Of a stretch of 64,000 nt of DNA, positions 8,076 through 16,255 are shown one piece after another. Below the pieces are notes generated by a model. That model was not told the origin of the DNA. It saw only the letters and a list, made by a program, of their open reading frames with translations, and did not search any database. How positions within the stretch are numbered: position 1 is the stretch's first letter; every line of letters starts with the position of its first letter. Source of the stretch: Pseudomonas jinjuensis (GTDB lineage Bacteria; Pseudomonadota; Gammaproteobacteria; Pseudomonadales; Pseudomonadaceae); assembly GCF_900103845.1 (NCBI RefSeq), contig NZ_FNIJ01000004.1:124001-188000 (forward strand), in the 5' to 3' direction. The position numbers were made by a program, and so were the translations under genes.

Positions 8076-9470
8076 ATGTCCGAGAATTCCCAGCAGACGC
8101 TGATCGAGAACCATACCGTCGACTACGTGCCGCCAGCCGAGCGCCACGGCCGGGCGCGCGACCTGTTCACGCTCTGGTTCAGTACCAATATCGCGCCGCT
8201 GCCCATCGTCACCGGGGCCATGGTGGTCCAGGTGTTCCACCTCGACCTGCTCTGGGGGCTGCTGGCCATCGCGCTGGGGCACATGCTCGGCGGCGTCTTC
8301 ATCGCCCTGGCCTCGGCCCAGGGGCCGCAGATGGGCATCCCGCAGATGGTCCAGAGCCGCGGCCAGTTCGGCCGCTACGGCGCGCTGCTGATCGTGTTCT
8401 TCGCCGCGATCATCTATGTCGGCTTCTTCATCTCCAACATCGTCCTGGCCGGCGAATCGATCCACGGCATCGCGCCGTCGGTGCCGATGCCGGCGGCCAT
8501 CATCATCGGCGCGATCAGCGCGACCGCCATCGGCGTGATCGGCTACCGCTTCATCCATACCCTCAACCGCATCGGCACCTGGGTGATGGGCGGGGCGCTG
8601 CTGGCCGGCTTCGCCTGGATCTTCTGCAGCGAGCTGCCGGCGGACTTCTTCAGCCGCGGCGGCTTCAACCTGTCGGGCTTCCTCGCCACCATCTGCCTGG
8701 GCACCATCTGGCAGATCAGCTTCTCGCCCTACGTATCGGACTACTCGCGCTACCTGCCGGCCAGCGTCGGCATCGCCCGGCCGTTCCTGGCGACCTACGC
8801 CGGCGCCTGCCTGGGCACCATCCTGTCGTTCAGCTTCGGCGCCGTGGCCGTGCTGGCGACCCCGGAAGGCACCGAGGCGATGGCGGCGGTCAAGCAGGCC
8901 ACCGGCGTGCTCGGCCCGGTGCTGATGCTGCTGTTCCTGCTCAACATCATCAGCCACAACGCCCTCAACCTGTACGGCGCGGTGCTGTCCATCGTCACCT
9001 CGATCCAGACCTTCGCCGGCAGCTGGACGCCCAGCGTGCGCGTGCGGGTGGTGCTCTCGGCGGTGGTGCTGGCCGGCAGCTGCGTGATGGCGCTGGGCGC
9101 CTCGGCCAACTTCATCTCGCACTTCATCGGCCTGATCCTGGCGCTGCTGATCGTCCTGGTGCCCTGGGCCTCGATCAACCTGATCGACTTCTACCTGATC
9201 AAGCGCGGCCGCTACGACATCGCCTCGATCTTCAAGGCCGACGGCGGCATCTACGGGCGCTTCAACATGCACGCGATCACCGCCTATTTCCTCGGCATCC
9301 TGGTCCAGCTGCCGTTCGCCAACACCGCGCTCTACGTAGGCCCCTACGCCAACTACATCGACGGCGTGGACCTGTCCTGGCTGGTCGGGCTGCTGGTGAC
9401 CTGCCCGCTGTACTACTGCCTGGCGACCCGCGGCAAGGAGCCGGTAGGGGCGTTGCGACTGGCGGAGTGA
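8076..9470 (+). CDS. NCS1-family nucleobase-type permease (second of two)
   Basis: A 464-residue polytopic NCS1 symporter with PPAERHGRARDLFTLWFSTN near the N terminus, MVQSRGQFGRYGA, and IWQISFSPYVSDYSRYLP in the middle, a hallmark of the cytosine/purine group. I chose ATG 8076 (AAGG 8 bp upstream); an in-frame ATG at 8040 is the alternative. It carries operator copy 4 upstream and a terminator downstream, so it forms a single-gene unit of the Rut-like regulon. With the first permease at 1245-2627 it gives the cluster two related importers. Confidence 0.88.
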   Translation: MSENSQQTLIENHTVDYVPPAERHGRARDLFTLWFSTNIAPLPIVTGAMVVQVFHLDLLWGLLAIALGHMLGGVFIALASAQGPQMGIPQMVQSRGQFGRYGALLIVFFAAIIYVGFFISNIVLAGESIHGIAPSVPMPAAIIIGAISATAIGVIGYRFIHTLNRIGTWVMGGALLAGFAWIFCSELPADFFSRGGFNLSGFLATICLGTIWQISFSPYVSDYSRYLPASVGIARPFLATYAGACLGTILSFSFGAVAVLATPEGTEAMAAVKQATGVLGPVLMLLFLLNIISHNALNLYGAVLSIVTSIQTFAGSWTPSVRVRVVLSAVVLAGSCVMALGASANFISHFIGLILALLIVLVPWASINLIDFYLIKRGRYDIASIFKADGGIYGRFNMHAITAYFLGILVQLPFANTALYVGPYANYIDGVDLSWLVGLLVTCPLYYCLATRGKEPVGALRLAE

Positions 9471-9499
9471 TAGCGCGGGGCGCCATCTGGTCCATCATG

Positions 9500-9531
9500 A
9501 AAGGCATGCCGCAACTCGAGGGCATGCCTTT
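9500..9531 (+). terminator. Intrinsic terminator after the second NCS1 permease
   Basis: An 11-bp perfect stem (AAAGGCATGCC / GGCATGCCTTT) with a 10-nt loop, 30 bp after the stop. Confidence 0.75.
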
Positions 9532-9566
9532 CGCGCTTCCATGACGAGCAAAAAACGGAGCCACAG

Positions 9567-9992
9567 ATGAGCCTTTCTCCCTTCCATCTTGCGATCCCCG
9601 TCTACGATCTTCCCGCCGCGCGCAAATTCTACGGCGAGGTGTTCGGCCTGGAAGAAGGCCGCTCCAGCGCCCAATGGGTCGACTTCAACTTCTACGGCCA
9701 CCAGTTGGTCATCCACGAGCACCCGAAAACCTCATCGCAGGACAACGCACACTGCAATCCGGTCGACGGGCACGACGTGCCGGTGCCGCATTTCGGCATC
9801 GTGCTGGAATGGGATCAGTGGGAAGCCCTTGCCGAACGCCTGAAGTCCTTCGACATCCAGTTCGTCATCGAACCCTACATCCGCTTCAAGGGGCAGGTTG
9901 GCGAGCAGGCCACCATGTTCCTCTTCGACCCCTGTGGCAATGCGCTGGAGTTCAAGGCGTTCAAGGACATCGGCCAGCTTTTCGCAAAGTGA
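9567..9992 (+). CDS. VOC-family (glyoxalase/bleomycin-resistance fold) protein
   Basis: A 141-residue single-domain vicinal-oxygen-chelate protein starting [20 protein letters not shown], with [17 protein letters not shown] and a C-terminal [15 protein letters not shown]. His7 or His8, a central His and the Glu of ALEFK are plausible metal ligands. Members include glyoxalases, dioxygenases and resistance proteins; residues alone do not assign a reaction. The start is preceded by a GGAG-containing leader. It has its own unit after the permease terminator and no shared operator, so a role in the Rut-like cluster is not shown. Confidence 0.8.
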   Translation: MSLSPFHLAIPVYDLPAARKFYGEVFGLEEGRSSAQWVDFNFYGHQLVIHEHPKTSSQDNAHCNPVDGHDVPVPHFGIVLEWDQWEALAERLKSFDIQFVIEPYIRFKGQVGEQATMFLFDPCGNALEFKAFKDIGQLFAK

Positions 9993-10142
9993 ACGATCTG
10001 CTGTTCATGTCGCCGGGGTTGATCACGGAGCATTTCCAATGCGACGGAGACTCCAGCGTGAACAGCAATAGAGCCCGCGAAACCCATGCGAACATGGATT
10101 CAAGCAGCCGGTTCGACCTGGGCGGCTGGAAAAAGAGGGATG

Positions 10143-10184
10143 CAATATCCGATAATCACCAGACCCGGATATTGTATATTGCAG
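10143..10184. promoter_or_regulatory. Inverted repeat upstream of the recombinase gene
   Basis: CAATATCCG at 10143-10151 and CGGATATTG at 10176-10184 form a perfect 9-bp inverted repeat 59 bp upstream of the recombinase start, a candidate operator in an AT-rich promoter. Confidence 0.4.
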
Positions 10185-10242
10185 CTTTCCGGGCCGCGTC
10201 CCCGGCTTCCTCATCCGTGTCTTCACAAGGATTCCCATCAGC

Positions 10243-11535
10243 ATGCCGCAACACCCGCAGCCGCTTTTCGAAACCTTCGATCGCTTCCACGAGCTCAACT
10301 TCCTGCATCTGAGCGCCGAGCTTCCCGTCGTGCGCGATTACCTGAAGGATTTCGCCGACGACGTCCAGGCCGTCGAAGGCTATCTCGCAGTGCGTGGTTT
10401 CCTGAAGTCATACGCTGGCAACGAAGCCACGTTCAATTCGTACCGGACCCACGTCGAGCGCCTGTTGCTCTGGGGACTGCTGATCGCCCGCAAGCCGCTG
10501 CTGGAATTCCGCCGCCGCGACGCCGAGGCCTTCATGGAGTTCTGCCTGAATCCACCGGCCGACTGGATCGGCCCGGTGGTCAAATCGCGGTTCTCCCGTG
10601 TCGGCGGCCGCAAGAAGCTGGAATCCGATACCTACGTGGTCAACGAGAACTGGCGGCCGTTCAGCAGTACCGTCGCCAAGCGCGAACGCAAGATCGCCGC
10701 GGAAACTTTGAGCGAGGTTCCCGAACGTCCGTACAAGATGTCCCAGGGTTCGGTGGCCCAGGTATTCGCCGTGTGCGGCAGCTTCTTCCAGCACGCCATC
10801 GACGAAGGTCTCACCGAGGTCAATCCGTTCCGCGCGGTCAAGCAGAAATCCGTCTACAAGCAGCGCAACACGCTGGACGTCTCTGCGCGCTCGCTGACCC
10901 AGCTGCAATGGAGCTACGTCATCGAGACGGCGGAAATGATGGCCGCGGAAGACGAAGACCACGAACGCACGCTGTTCATCGTGGCCACGCTGTTCGCCAT
11001 GTACCTGCGGGTCTCCGACCTGGTCGGCCGCGACAACTGGGAGCCCTGCATGGGCGATTTCCGCCGGGACACCATGGGCAACTGGTGGTTCCACGTGGTC
11101 GGTAAAGGCAACAAGGCGGCCAAGATCAGCGTCCGCGACGACTACATCCAGAACTACCTGGCGCGCTACCGCCGACACCTGCAGCTGCCTTCCCTGCCCT
11201 CGCCCCACGAGAAATTCCCGCTGATCGGCACCCTCTCCGGCCGCGGCGGCCTCTCCGACCGCCACATCCGCCTGCTGCTGCAGGAAGTCTTCGACCGCTC
11301 GCTGAAACGCATGGCCGAGGAAGGCTGGAGCGAGGACGAGATCGACCAGCTGCGCTCGGCGTCCCTGCACTGGCTACGCCACACCTCGGCCACCTTCGAC
11401 GCCCCGCATCGCGACATGAAGGACCTCCAGGCCGACCTGCGCCACAACAGCCTGAGCACCACGCAGAACACCTACTACAACTCGCTGGATGAGCAACGGG
11501 CACATTCGATCAAGCATCTGAAGCTGAAGAACTGA
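10243..11535 (+). CDS. Tyrosine-type site-specific recombinase (stand-alone)
   Basis: A 430-residue tyrosine recombinase. The C-terminal catalytic domain shows Arg256 (MYLRVSDL), Lys near 288-291 (GKGNKAAK), His376 and Arg379 (LHWLRHTSAT), His401 (DLRHNS) and the nucleophile Tyr at 411/412 (QNTYYNS). The N-terminal 200 residues carry a SAM-like core-binding domain. No excisionase, relaxase, phage gene, tRNA or direct-repeat att site is seen nearby, and codon use resembles the neighbours, so this may be a resident XerC-like recombinase rather than part of a young island. ATG at 10243 follows AAGGA. Confidence 0.85.
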   Translation: MPQHPQPLFETFDRFHELNFLHLSAELPVVRDYLKDFADDVQAVEGYLAVRGFLKSYAGNEATFNSYRTHVERLLLWGLLIARKPLLEFRRRDAEAFMEFCLNPPADWIGPVVKSRFSRVGGRKKLESDTYVVNENWRPFSSTVAKRERKIAAETLSEVPERPYKMSQGSVAQVFAVCGSFFQHAIDEGLTEVNPFRAVKQKSVYKQRNTLDVSARSLTQLQWSYVIETAEMMAAEDEDHERTLFIVATLFAMYLRVSDLVGRDNWEPCMGDFRRDTMGNWWFHVVGKGNKAAKISVRDDYIQNYLARYRRHLQLPSLPSPHEKFPLIGTLSGRGGLSDRHIRLLLQEVFDRSLKRMAEEGWSEDEIDQLRSASLHWLRHTSATFDAPHRDMKDLQADLRHNSLSTTQNTYYNSLDEQRAHSIKHLKLKN

Positions 11536-11575
11536 GCGTTCGCCCTGATATTTTCTGCCCCCCGACGCCAGACCT

Positions 11576-11665
11576 GTAGGAGCCAGCTTGCTGGCGATCC
11601 TAGTGTTATTGGAAAACTCGGTGTCGCCGGATGGCTCGGCTGATCGCCAGCAAGCTGGCTCCTAC
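11576..11665. repeat. REP inverted pair (BIME-like)
   Basis: GTAGGAGCCAGCTTGCTGGC at 11576 and its complement ending in GGCTCCTAC at 11665, separated by about 50 bp, just after the recombinase gene. Confidence 0.75.
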
Positions 11666-11710
11666 GAAGAGCGGTACCGCACTGATCGATCCGCGTTCGG
11701 ATGTACAGAT

Positions 11711-11798
11711 GTAGGGCGAATGAAGCGGAACGCTTCATCCGCCGATGGGGCCGTGCCGACAGGATGGCGGATAACTCTGGCGTGTTATGCACCCTACG
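11711..11798. repeat. Family-2 interspersed repeat
   Basis: GTAGGGCGAATGAAGCGGAA ... TGGCGGATAACTCTGGCGTG ... ACCCTAC. It is the same unit as at 6912, bounded by GTAGGG and CCCTAC inverted ends, and lies 9 bp from the crotonase stop. Confidence 0.75.
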
Positions 11799-11806
11799 CT
11801 ACGGCT

Positions 11807-12709
11807 TTACCCCTTGGCCTCGTCGCTCGGCTCGGTTTCCGTCACCGGCTTCTTCACATGCCCCTTGGCCGTCGCCAGGAACGCCGGATCGGCCAGGGTG
11901 CCGTACTGCAGCAGGTTGTGGTTGTGGCAGATCTGGTGCAGGGCGAAGGCGGTGTTCATGCCGCTCACCCGGCCGGCGGCGTCCTGCACGCCGTTGACCG
12001 CTTCCTTGGCCAGCTTGAGGGCGAAGGCCGGTTTCTGCGCGATGTTCTGCGCCAGGGCCAGCGTGGCTGCGGCCAGGTTCTCCAGCGGCACCACCTTGTT
12101 GACCATGCCCAGGCGCCAGGCTTCGTGGGCGTCCATCCAGCCCGAGGTGAAGAGGAATTCCTTGGCCTGGCGCACGCCCATTTCCCAGGGATGCACGAAG
12201 AATTCGGCGCCGCTGATGCCCATGCTGACGGTGTTGTCCATGAACCGCGCGTTGTCCGCGGCGATGATCAGGTCGCACGGCCAGGCCAGCATCAGGCCGC
12301 CGGAAATGCATTTGCCCTGCACCTGCGCGATGGTCGGCTTGGGGATGTTGCGCCAGCGCTCGCTCAGGCCGATGTAGATCTCCTTCTCGCGGGACATCTG
12401 CGCCTCGGCGCCGGCGCAACCGAAACCGCACCAGGTGCCGACCGTCTGCCACTCGTCCATGGCTCCTGCCGGGTTTTCCTCGCCGAACTGGTGGCCCGCC
12501 GAGAAGTCCGGGCCGTTGGCGGCGAGGATGATGACCTTGATCTCCTTGTCGGCGCAGGCGCGGTCGAAGGCGTCGTTCAGTTCGTAGAGCAGATGGGTGT
12601 CCTGGGCGTTGCGCTTTTCCGGCTTGTTCAGGCTGATCCGGGCGACGTGCGCGGCAGGCACTTCATAGGTGATCCAGCGGGGTTCGTCGTGCCGTTGGTA
12701 TTTCTTCAT
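11807..12709 (-). CDS. Crotonase (enoyl-CoA hydratase/isomerase) superfamily protein with atypical active site
   Basis: A 300-residue crotonase-fold protein. The oxyanion-hole loops are present: GPDFSAGHQF (residues 66-75) and GKCISGGLML (132-141). The two glutamates of classical enoyl-CoA hydratase, however, align with Met140 and Thr160. The family also includes isomerases, dehalogenases, decarboxylases and hydrolases that use other residues, so hydratase activity should not be assumed. Start ATG 12707-12709 was chosen for the clean N terminus MKKYQRHDEPRWITYE; upstream in-frame codons lack a ribosome site. It is monocistronic. The C-terminal tail (about 25 residues) is polar and Glu-rich. 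Confidence 0.82.
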   Translation of the reverse strand: MKKYQRHDEPRWITYEVPAAHVARISLNKPEKRNAQDTHLLYELNDAFDRACADKEIKVIILAANGPDFSAGHQFGEENPAGAMDEWQTVGTWCGFGCAGAEAQMSREKEIYIGLSERWRNIPKPTIAQVQGKCISGGLMLAWPCDLIIAADNARFMDNTVSMGISGAEFFVHPWEMGVRQAKEFLFTSGWMDAHEAWRLGMVNKVVPLENLAAATLALAQNIAQKPAFALKLAKEAVNGVQDAAGRVSGMNTAFALHQICHNHNLLQYGTLADPAFLATAKGHVKKPVTETEPSDEAKG

Positions 12710-12976
12710 CTTGTTTTCTCGCTTCAGTCGGTTGTGGAGCGGTACCAGTTGCAGCTTTCGGGGCGAACGAGCCGCATCTTGGCATGGCCGGAATGCGGCC
12801 ACAGTCACTCTTTCGAACTAAAAGGAGTCGCTGCCACAGGCAGTTCACGGCAAGGGTCATATGGCTTAGGCGCCGATCTGCATGCGCAGGTCTTTGGCGA
12901 ATCGGCGTAGGGAGTTTCCATGCCCGCTGTAGTCCCCATCTTCCGGGATACGTAGGAATGGTGCTACCTTTCGCGC

Positions 12977-13031
12977 AAGGAGATGGCATTCCTCCTCATA
13001 ACCGCCCCCGTGCTGATGATGCCTACGTGAA
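12977..13031 (+). ncRNA. Fluoride riboswitch (crcB motif)
   Basis: The sequence follows the crcB motif: AGGAGATGGCATTCCTCC (GGxGATGG core with a pairing arm), then ATAACCGCCCCCG and GCTGATGATGCCTAC, the conserved 3' block. It lies 55 bp upstream of a leader ORF and 129 bp upstream of crcB. It should switch on crcB and the DUF190 gene when fluoride binds (established for the class). A GC stem (CCCTGGACAGGG) follows at about 13032 and may form part of the expression platform. The rest of the 12710-13085 interval shows no gene. Confidence 0.9.
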
Positions 13032-13085
13032 CCCTGGACAGGGTGCGTAGTCATGTGTCCTGTCCTCTTGCAGAAGGAACGGACC

Positions 13086-13166
13086 ATGACCACAGCGCAG
13101 CACTTCTCACGACTCTCCCCATCGAACCAGCCCGAGCCCTCCCGTGGAGGTCGTCCGGCATGCTGA
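13086..13166 (+). CDS. 26-codon leader ORF overlapping crcB start
   Basis: An ATG at 13086 preceded by AAGGAACGGACC opens a 26-codon frame whose TGA lies at 13164-13166, overlapping the crcB ATG (13160) by 7 bp. The overlap would let ribosomes ending the leader restart on crcB, and it sits just downstream of the fluoride riboswitch. The peptide has no recognisable motif. It may be a translational-coupling leader or chance. Confidence 0.4.
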   Translation: MTTAQHFSRLSPSNQPEPSRGGRPAC

Positions 13167-13543
13167 AATCCGTCATCGCAATCGCCCTCGGCGCCTCGCT
13201 GGGAGCCCTGCTGCGCTGGGTTCTCGGCATGCAGCTGAATGCCCTGTTCCCGACCATCCCGCCGGGCACCTGGGCCGCCAACATGGTCGGCGGCTACATC
13301 ATCGGCCTGGCGGTGGCCTTCTTCGCCGCCAATCCCGCCCTCAGCCCGGAATGGCGGCTGCTGATCATCACCGGCTTCTGCGGCGGCCTGACGACCTTCT
13401 CGACCTTCTCCGCCGAGGTCGTGACGCTGCTGCAGACCGGCCGCCCGGCGTGGGCGATCGGCCAGATCGCCATCCATGTCGTGGGGTCCCTGCTGGCCAC
13501 GATGGCGGGACTCCTGACCTATCCCATGTTCAGCGGACGCTAG
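13160..13543 (+). CDS. crcB: Fluoride-specific ion channel CrcB/Fluc
   Basis: A 127-residue four-TM membrane protein, the usual length for Fluc. Hallmarks are visible: [10 protein letters not shown] (11-20), Asn41 in the NMVGGYIIG segment, and [13 protein letters not shown] (72-84) with the central Na+-site and pore Phe/Thr region. It assembles as an antiparallel dimer that exports fluoride passively (family knowledge). Start ATG 13160 has GGAGG 9 bp upstream. A fluoride riboswitch precedes it and a DUF190 gene follows 11 bp after its stop, so the unit is a fluoride-stress operon. Confidence 0.95.
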   Translation: MLKSVIAIALGASLGALLRWVLGMQLNALFPTIPPGTWAANMVGGYIIGLAVAFFAANPALSPEWRLLIITGFCGGLTTFSTFSAEVVTLLQTGRPAWAIGQIAIHVVGSLLATMAGLLTYPMFSGR

Positions 13544-13554
13544 GAGACGCAACC

Positions 13555-13899
13555 ATGCAAGGCTACCTGGTGACCTTCTTCACCCACCAAAACCGCCGCC
13601 ACGGCGGCAAGCCGATCACCGACTGGCTGGTCGAGCTGGCCAAGGGCATGAAGCTCAAGGGCGCCACCCTGGTCGTCGGCGCCGAGGGCTTCGGCCACGG
13701 GGGGCGGCTGCATTCCTACCACTTCTTCGAACTGGCCGACCAGCCGGTGGAAGTCTGCCTGGCGGTGACGGAGGAGGAATGCGAGCGGCTGTTCGAACGC
13801 CTGGATTCCGAGGACCTGGCGCTGTTCTACGTGAAGACGCCCGTGGAGCTGGGCACCGTGGGCAGGCGCAAGGTGGAACGCGAAGACGGTTCGTCCTGA
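13555..13899 (+). CDS. DUF190 family protein, fluoride operon
   Basis: A 114-residue DUF190 protein (PII-like fold family). Conserved elements: TFFTHQNRRHGGKPITDWL near the N terminus, GATLVVGAEGFGHGGRLHS in the middle, and EEECERLFERL. It follows crcB by 11 bp with TAGGAGACGC as ribosome site, so it is co-transcribed behind the fluoride riboswitch. DUF190 genes are frequent crcB neighbours; the function is not established, and a regulatory or ligand-binding role for the channel is inference. Confidence 0.88.
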   Translation: MQGYLVTFFTHQNRRHGGKPITDWLVELAKGMKLKGATLVVGAEGFGHGGRLHSYHFFELADQPVEVCLAVTEEECERLFERLDSEDLALFYVKTPVELGTVGRRKVEREDGSS

Positions 13900-13935
13900 G
13901 CGGCTTCCTTTTTATCGACCGAGGGATTTGTCCGG

Positions 13936-14337
13936 ATGCCCGAGTTCTTCCACGGCAGCTGCCTGTGCGGCGCTGTCGAATACCGCTTGTCGACGCCGCC
14001 GAAGGCGCTTTCCCACTGCCATTGCAGCCAGTGCCGGAAAGGCCACGGCGCGGCATTCGCCAGCTACGCCAGCGTGCCGCGCGACAATCTGCAGTTGCTT
14101 CGCGGAGCCGACCGGCTCAGGTCCTACCGCTCCTCCGCAACGGTGCTGCGCCAGTTCTGCGGCGACTGCGGTTCGTCACTGTTCTGGTCGGACTCCGCGG
14201 GCGACTACAGCGACTGGATATCCATCGCCCTGGGCACTCTGGACAGCGACTTCACCGCGGCCAGGCAGAAGCACCTGCATGTCGCCTCGCGCGCCTGCTG
14301 GTACGCCATCGAGGATCACTGGCCGCAGTTCCAGTGA
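13936..14337 (+). CDS. GFA (glutathione-dependent formaldehyde-activating) family zinc protein
   Basis: A 133-residue GFA/CENP-V-type protein. The zinc ligands typical of the fold are all present: Cys9 and Cys11 (CLC), Cys28, Cys30 and Cys33 (CHCSQC), and Cys75 and Cys78 (CGDC). Members bind zinc, and a few act on S-hydroxymethyl-glutathione; most have no known reaction. It begins 36 bp after the DUF190 gene and could be read through from it, but a link to fluoride resistance is not shown. Confidence 0.85.
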   Translation: MPEFFHGSCLCGAVEYRLSTPPKALSHCHCSQCRKGHGAAFASYASVPRDNLQLLRGADRLRSYRSSATVLRQFCGDCGSSLFWSDSAGDYSDWISIALGTLDSDFTAARQKHLHVASRACWYAIEDHWPQFQ

Positions 14338-14344
14338 GTGCCTC

Positions 14345-14764
14345 TCATCCGCGAATGACCGTCACCGCACACGGCGCGTGGTCGATCACCTGCCGCGCCA
14401 CCGAGCCGAGCAGCCAGCGCTCGAAGTCGGAATGGCCACGATGGCCGACGACGATGTGGTCGATGGCGTTCTCTTCCGCGTAACGCACGATCTGCTCGGC
14501 GGGCCGCCCCACCGAGACATGGGTTATCGGACGGTCCCCGACCGGCAGGCGGTTGTAGCCGAGCAGACGGATCGCATGCTGGAAATGCGCCCGCGAGCGC
14601 TCGATCACCGCCTCCGTCTCGACCTCGTCGCCGAACTCGGGCGGCTGCGCCACCGACAGGATGTACAGGTTGGCCGCGAAGAACTCGGCCAGCTCGTTGG
14701 CGAAGTTGAGTGCCAGGGTGGCGGCGGCCGATGCGTCGTAGGCCACCAGGATTCGCTTGATCAT
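14345..14764 (-). CDS. Universal stress protein (UspA family)
   Basis: A 139-residue UspA-fold protein, MIKRILVAYDAS at the N terminus and the ATP-binding signature VGHRGHSDFERWLLGSVARQ near the C terminus (G-x2-G-x9-GS). It is convergent with the GFA gene, with 7 bp between stops, and monocistronic. It probably binds ATP and acts in stress survival (family knowledge). Confidence 0.9.
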   Translation of the reverse strand: MIKRILVAYDASAAATLALNFANELAEFFAANLYILSVAQPPEFGDEVETEAVIERSRAHFQHAIRLLGYNRLPVGDRPITHVSVGRPAEQIVRYAEENAIDHIVVGHRGHSDFERWLLGSVARQVIDHAPCAVTVIRG

Positions 14765-15085
14765 CGCCTGCCTCCTCTGCGTCGCTCGACGGCAGGGTCG
14801 TGTACGGGCCTCCCCACCGGCAAACGGCCGGGCCGGGTGGAAGGAGACGGAGGAAGCAGCGGGGAAAGGTCGTGGCTCATGGCGGCTATCCGTGGGCAGG
14901 TGGATGGATAGCCAGGCATGCACCTGCGCCACCCATGTCGGGTTCGCACGCAGGCATCGTCAGGCGGAGGGCGGTTCGAGGAGGAATGCCCTCTCCTTTT
15001 ACAAGGACATTAGCAAAATACCGGGGGATTTCACGGCATTGACCGCCTCCGGGCCGGCATGCCGATCAGCGGTTCCAGCGGCAGC

Positions 15086-15112
15086 CTGCCGAGGGGACGC
15101 GCCCCTCGGCAG
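15086..15112 (-). terminator. Terminator hairpin of the qhp operon
   Basis: A perfect 11-bp stem CTGCCGAGGGG / CCCCTCGGCAG with a 5-nt loop, 8 bp past the qhpB stop on the minus strand. The U-tract is poor. The rest of the gap 14765-15119 is the promoter region of the stress-protein gene; no other gene is seen. Confidence 0.65.
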
Positions 15113-15119
15113 GACACCC

Positions 15120-16226
15120 TCAGCGATGCACCACGCGCAGCGAGGTCAGCACCTGATCCCCTCCCCCAGGGATCATGATCCTGCCCTTCTGTTCCAGTGT
15201 CTCGGAGTCGTACACGGCGATGTCGTCGATGGTGCCGCCGATGTACAGCTCCTTGCCATCGCTGGAGACGTTGACGTTGTAGTAGGTGTGGTCGAGGTCG
15301 ACACGCTTGAGCAGCTTCCCGGTATTCACGTCGGTCTTGGTCAGCTGGGTGTAGACGGTATAGGCCTCGTTGCGCCGCACCGGGTTGATCGCGGTGGAGA
15401 ACAGCACCACCGAGGCATCCTCGAACTCGGAGAAACGCACCTTGTCCTTCTCCAGGTCCAGGGCCCAGATGCCGGCCTTCTGGGTGGTCTTGCCGCTGGC
15501 GTCGGTGTGGTTGATGTAGTACGGCGTGGCGAACTCGTTGGTCTGTTCGAACTGCGGCCAGATCGCCAGCGTATCCGGCTCGCCGAAGCCCTCGCGGCTC
15601 CAGCTGCGCCACGGGTGGCGGCCGATCTCCCTGCCGGTCTTCGGGTCGAGCGCCAGCATGTCCCAGCTGAAGGCGTAGAGGCGCTTGTAGTCCGGCGAAT
15701 AGATCAGCGACGACACGCGGCGCGGCACCTTGAGCTTGCGCAGCGGCTTGGCGTGCACGCCGCTGGCGGTGTCGAAGATGGCGATGTACGGGTCCTGCAC
15801 GTGGTATTCGCCCGGCAGCAGCTGGGTCTCGTTGACGAACACCGCCAGTTCCCTGCCATCCGGGCTCAGGTCGATGGCATAGGGCGCCTTGGCCCGCGTG
15901 CCGGGGCTGGACAGGTCGGCGCGGAACACTTCCTTGCCGCTATCCAGGTCGATGCCGGAAACGCTCTCCCAGCGGTTATGGATGACATAGGCGACCTTGC
16001 CGTCGCGCGATGCCACCAGCGCGCCGGGGCTGTTGCCCATGGAGGTGTTGGGGATGTGGTGGGTCTTCACCACCTTGCGCGCCTCGGGGTCGACCAGCAG
16101 CACCAGGTTCGGGCGCGCGGCGGTGACCAGATAGTCCCTGGCCGCCGCCATCTGGCTGATCAGGCCGAGGGTGATGGCGCCCAGGGTGAAGGCCATGCGC
16201 AGGGCCGGATGTTTCTTCTTGTTCAT
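15120..16226 (-). CDS. qhpB: Quinohemoprotein amine dehydrogenase beta subunit
   Basis: A 368-residue secreted beta-propeller subunit. A signal peptide (residues 1 to about 28, ending QMAAA) precedes repeated blades such as LVTAARPNLVLLVDPEARKV, PYAIDLSPDGREL and NVNVSSDGKELYIGGTIDD. In the periplasmic alpha-beta-gamma enzyme it forms part of the substrate cavity and contacts the cofactor subunit. ATG 16224-16226 has AGAGGAAG upstream. It is last in the order qhpA-qhpD-qhpC-qhpB, 29 bp after qhpC, as in characterised clusters. The enzyme oxidatively deaminates primary amines such as n-butylamine or phenylethylamine to aldehydes. Confidence 0.93.
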   Translation of the reverse strand: MNKKKHPALRMAFTLGAITLGLISQMAAARDYLVTAARPNLVLLVDPEARKVVKTHHIPNTSMGNSPGALVASRDGKVAYVIHNRWESVSGIDLDSGKEVFRADLSSPGTRAKAPYAIDLSPDGRELAVFVNETQLLPGEYHVQDPYIAIFDTASGVHAKPLRKLKVPRRVSSLIYSPDYKRLYAFSWDMLALDPKTGREIGRHPWRSWSREGFGEPDTLAIWPQFEQTNEFATPYYINHTDASGKTTQKAGIWALDLEKDKVRFSEFEDASVVLFSTAINPVRRNEAYTVYTQLTKTDVNTGKLLKRVDLDHTYYNVNVSSDGKELYIGGTIDDIAVYDSETLEQKGRIMIPGGGDQVLTSLRVVHR

Positions 16227-16255
16227 ATGACTTCCTCTAGCCGAAAGGGCATGGA

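Noticed and set aside
10243-11535. The tyrosine recombinase as evidence for an integrated island or prophage
   Set aside because: No tRNA target, direct repeats, excisionase or phage genes flank it, and neighbouring genes have normal host-like composition.
12866-13552. A 228-codon leftward frame covering the crcB locus
   Set aside because: It is antisense to crcB and to the fluoride riboswitch; the translation is Gly/Asp/His-rich without motifs.
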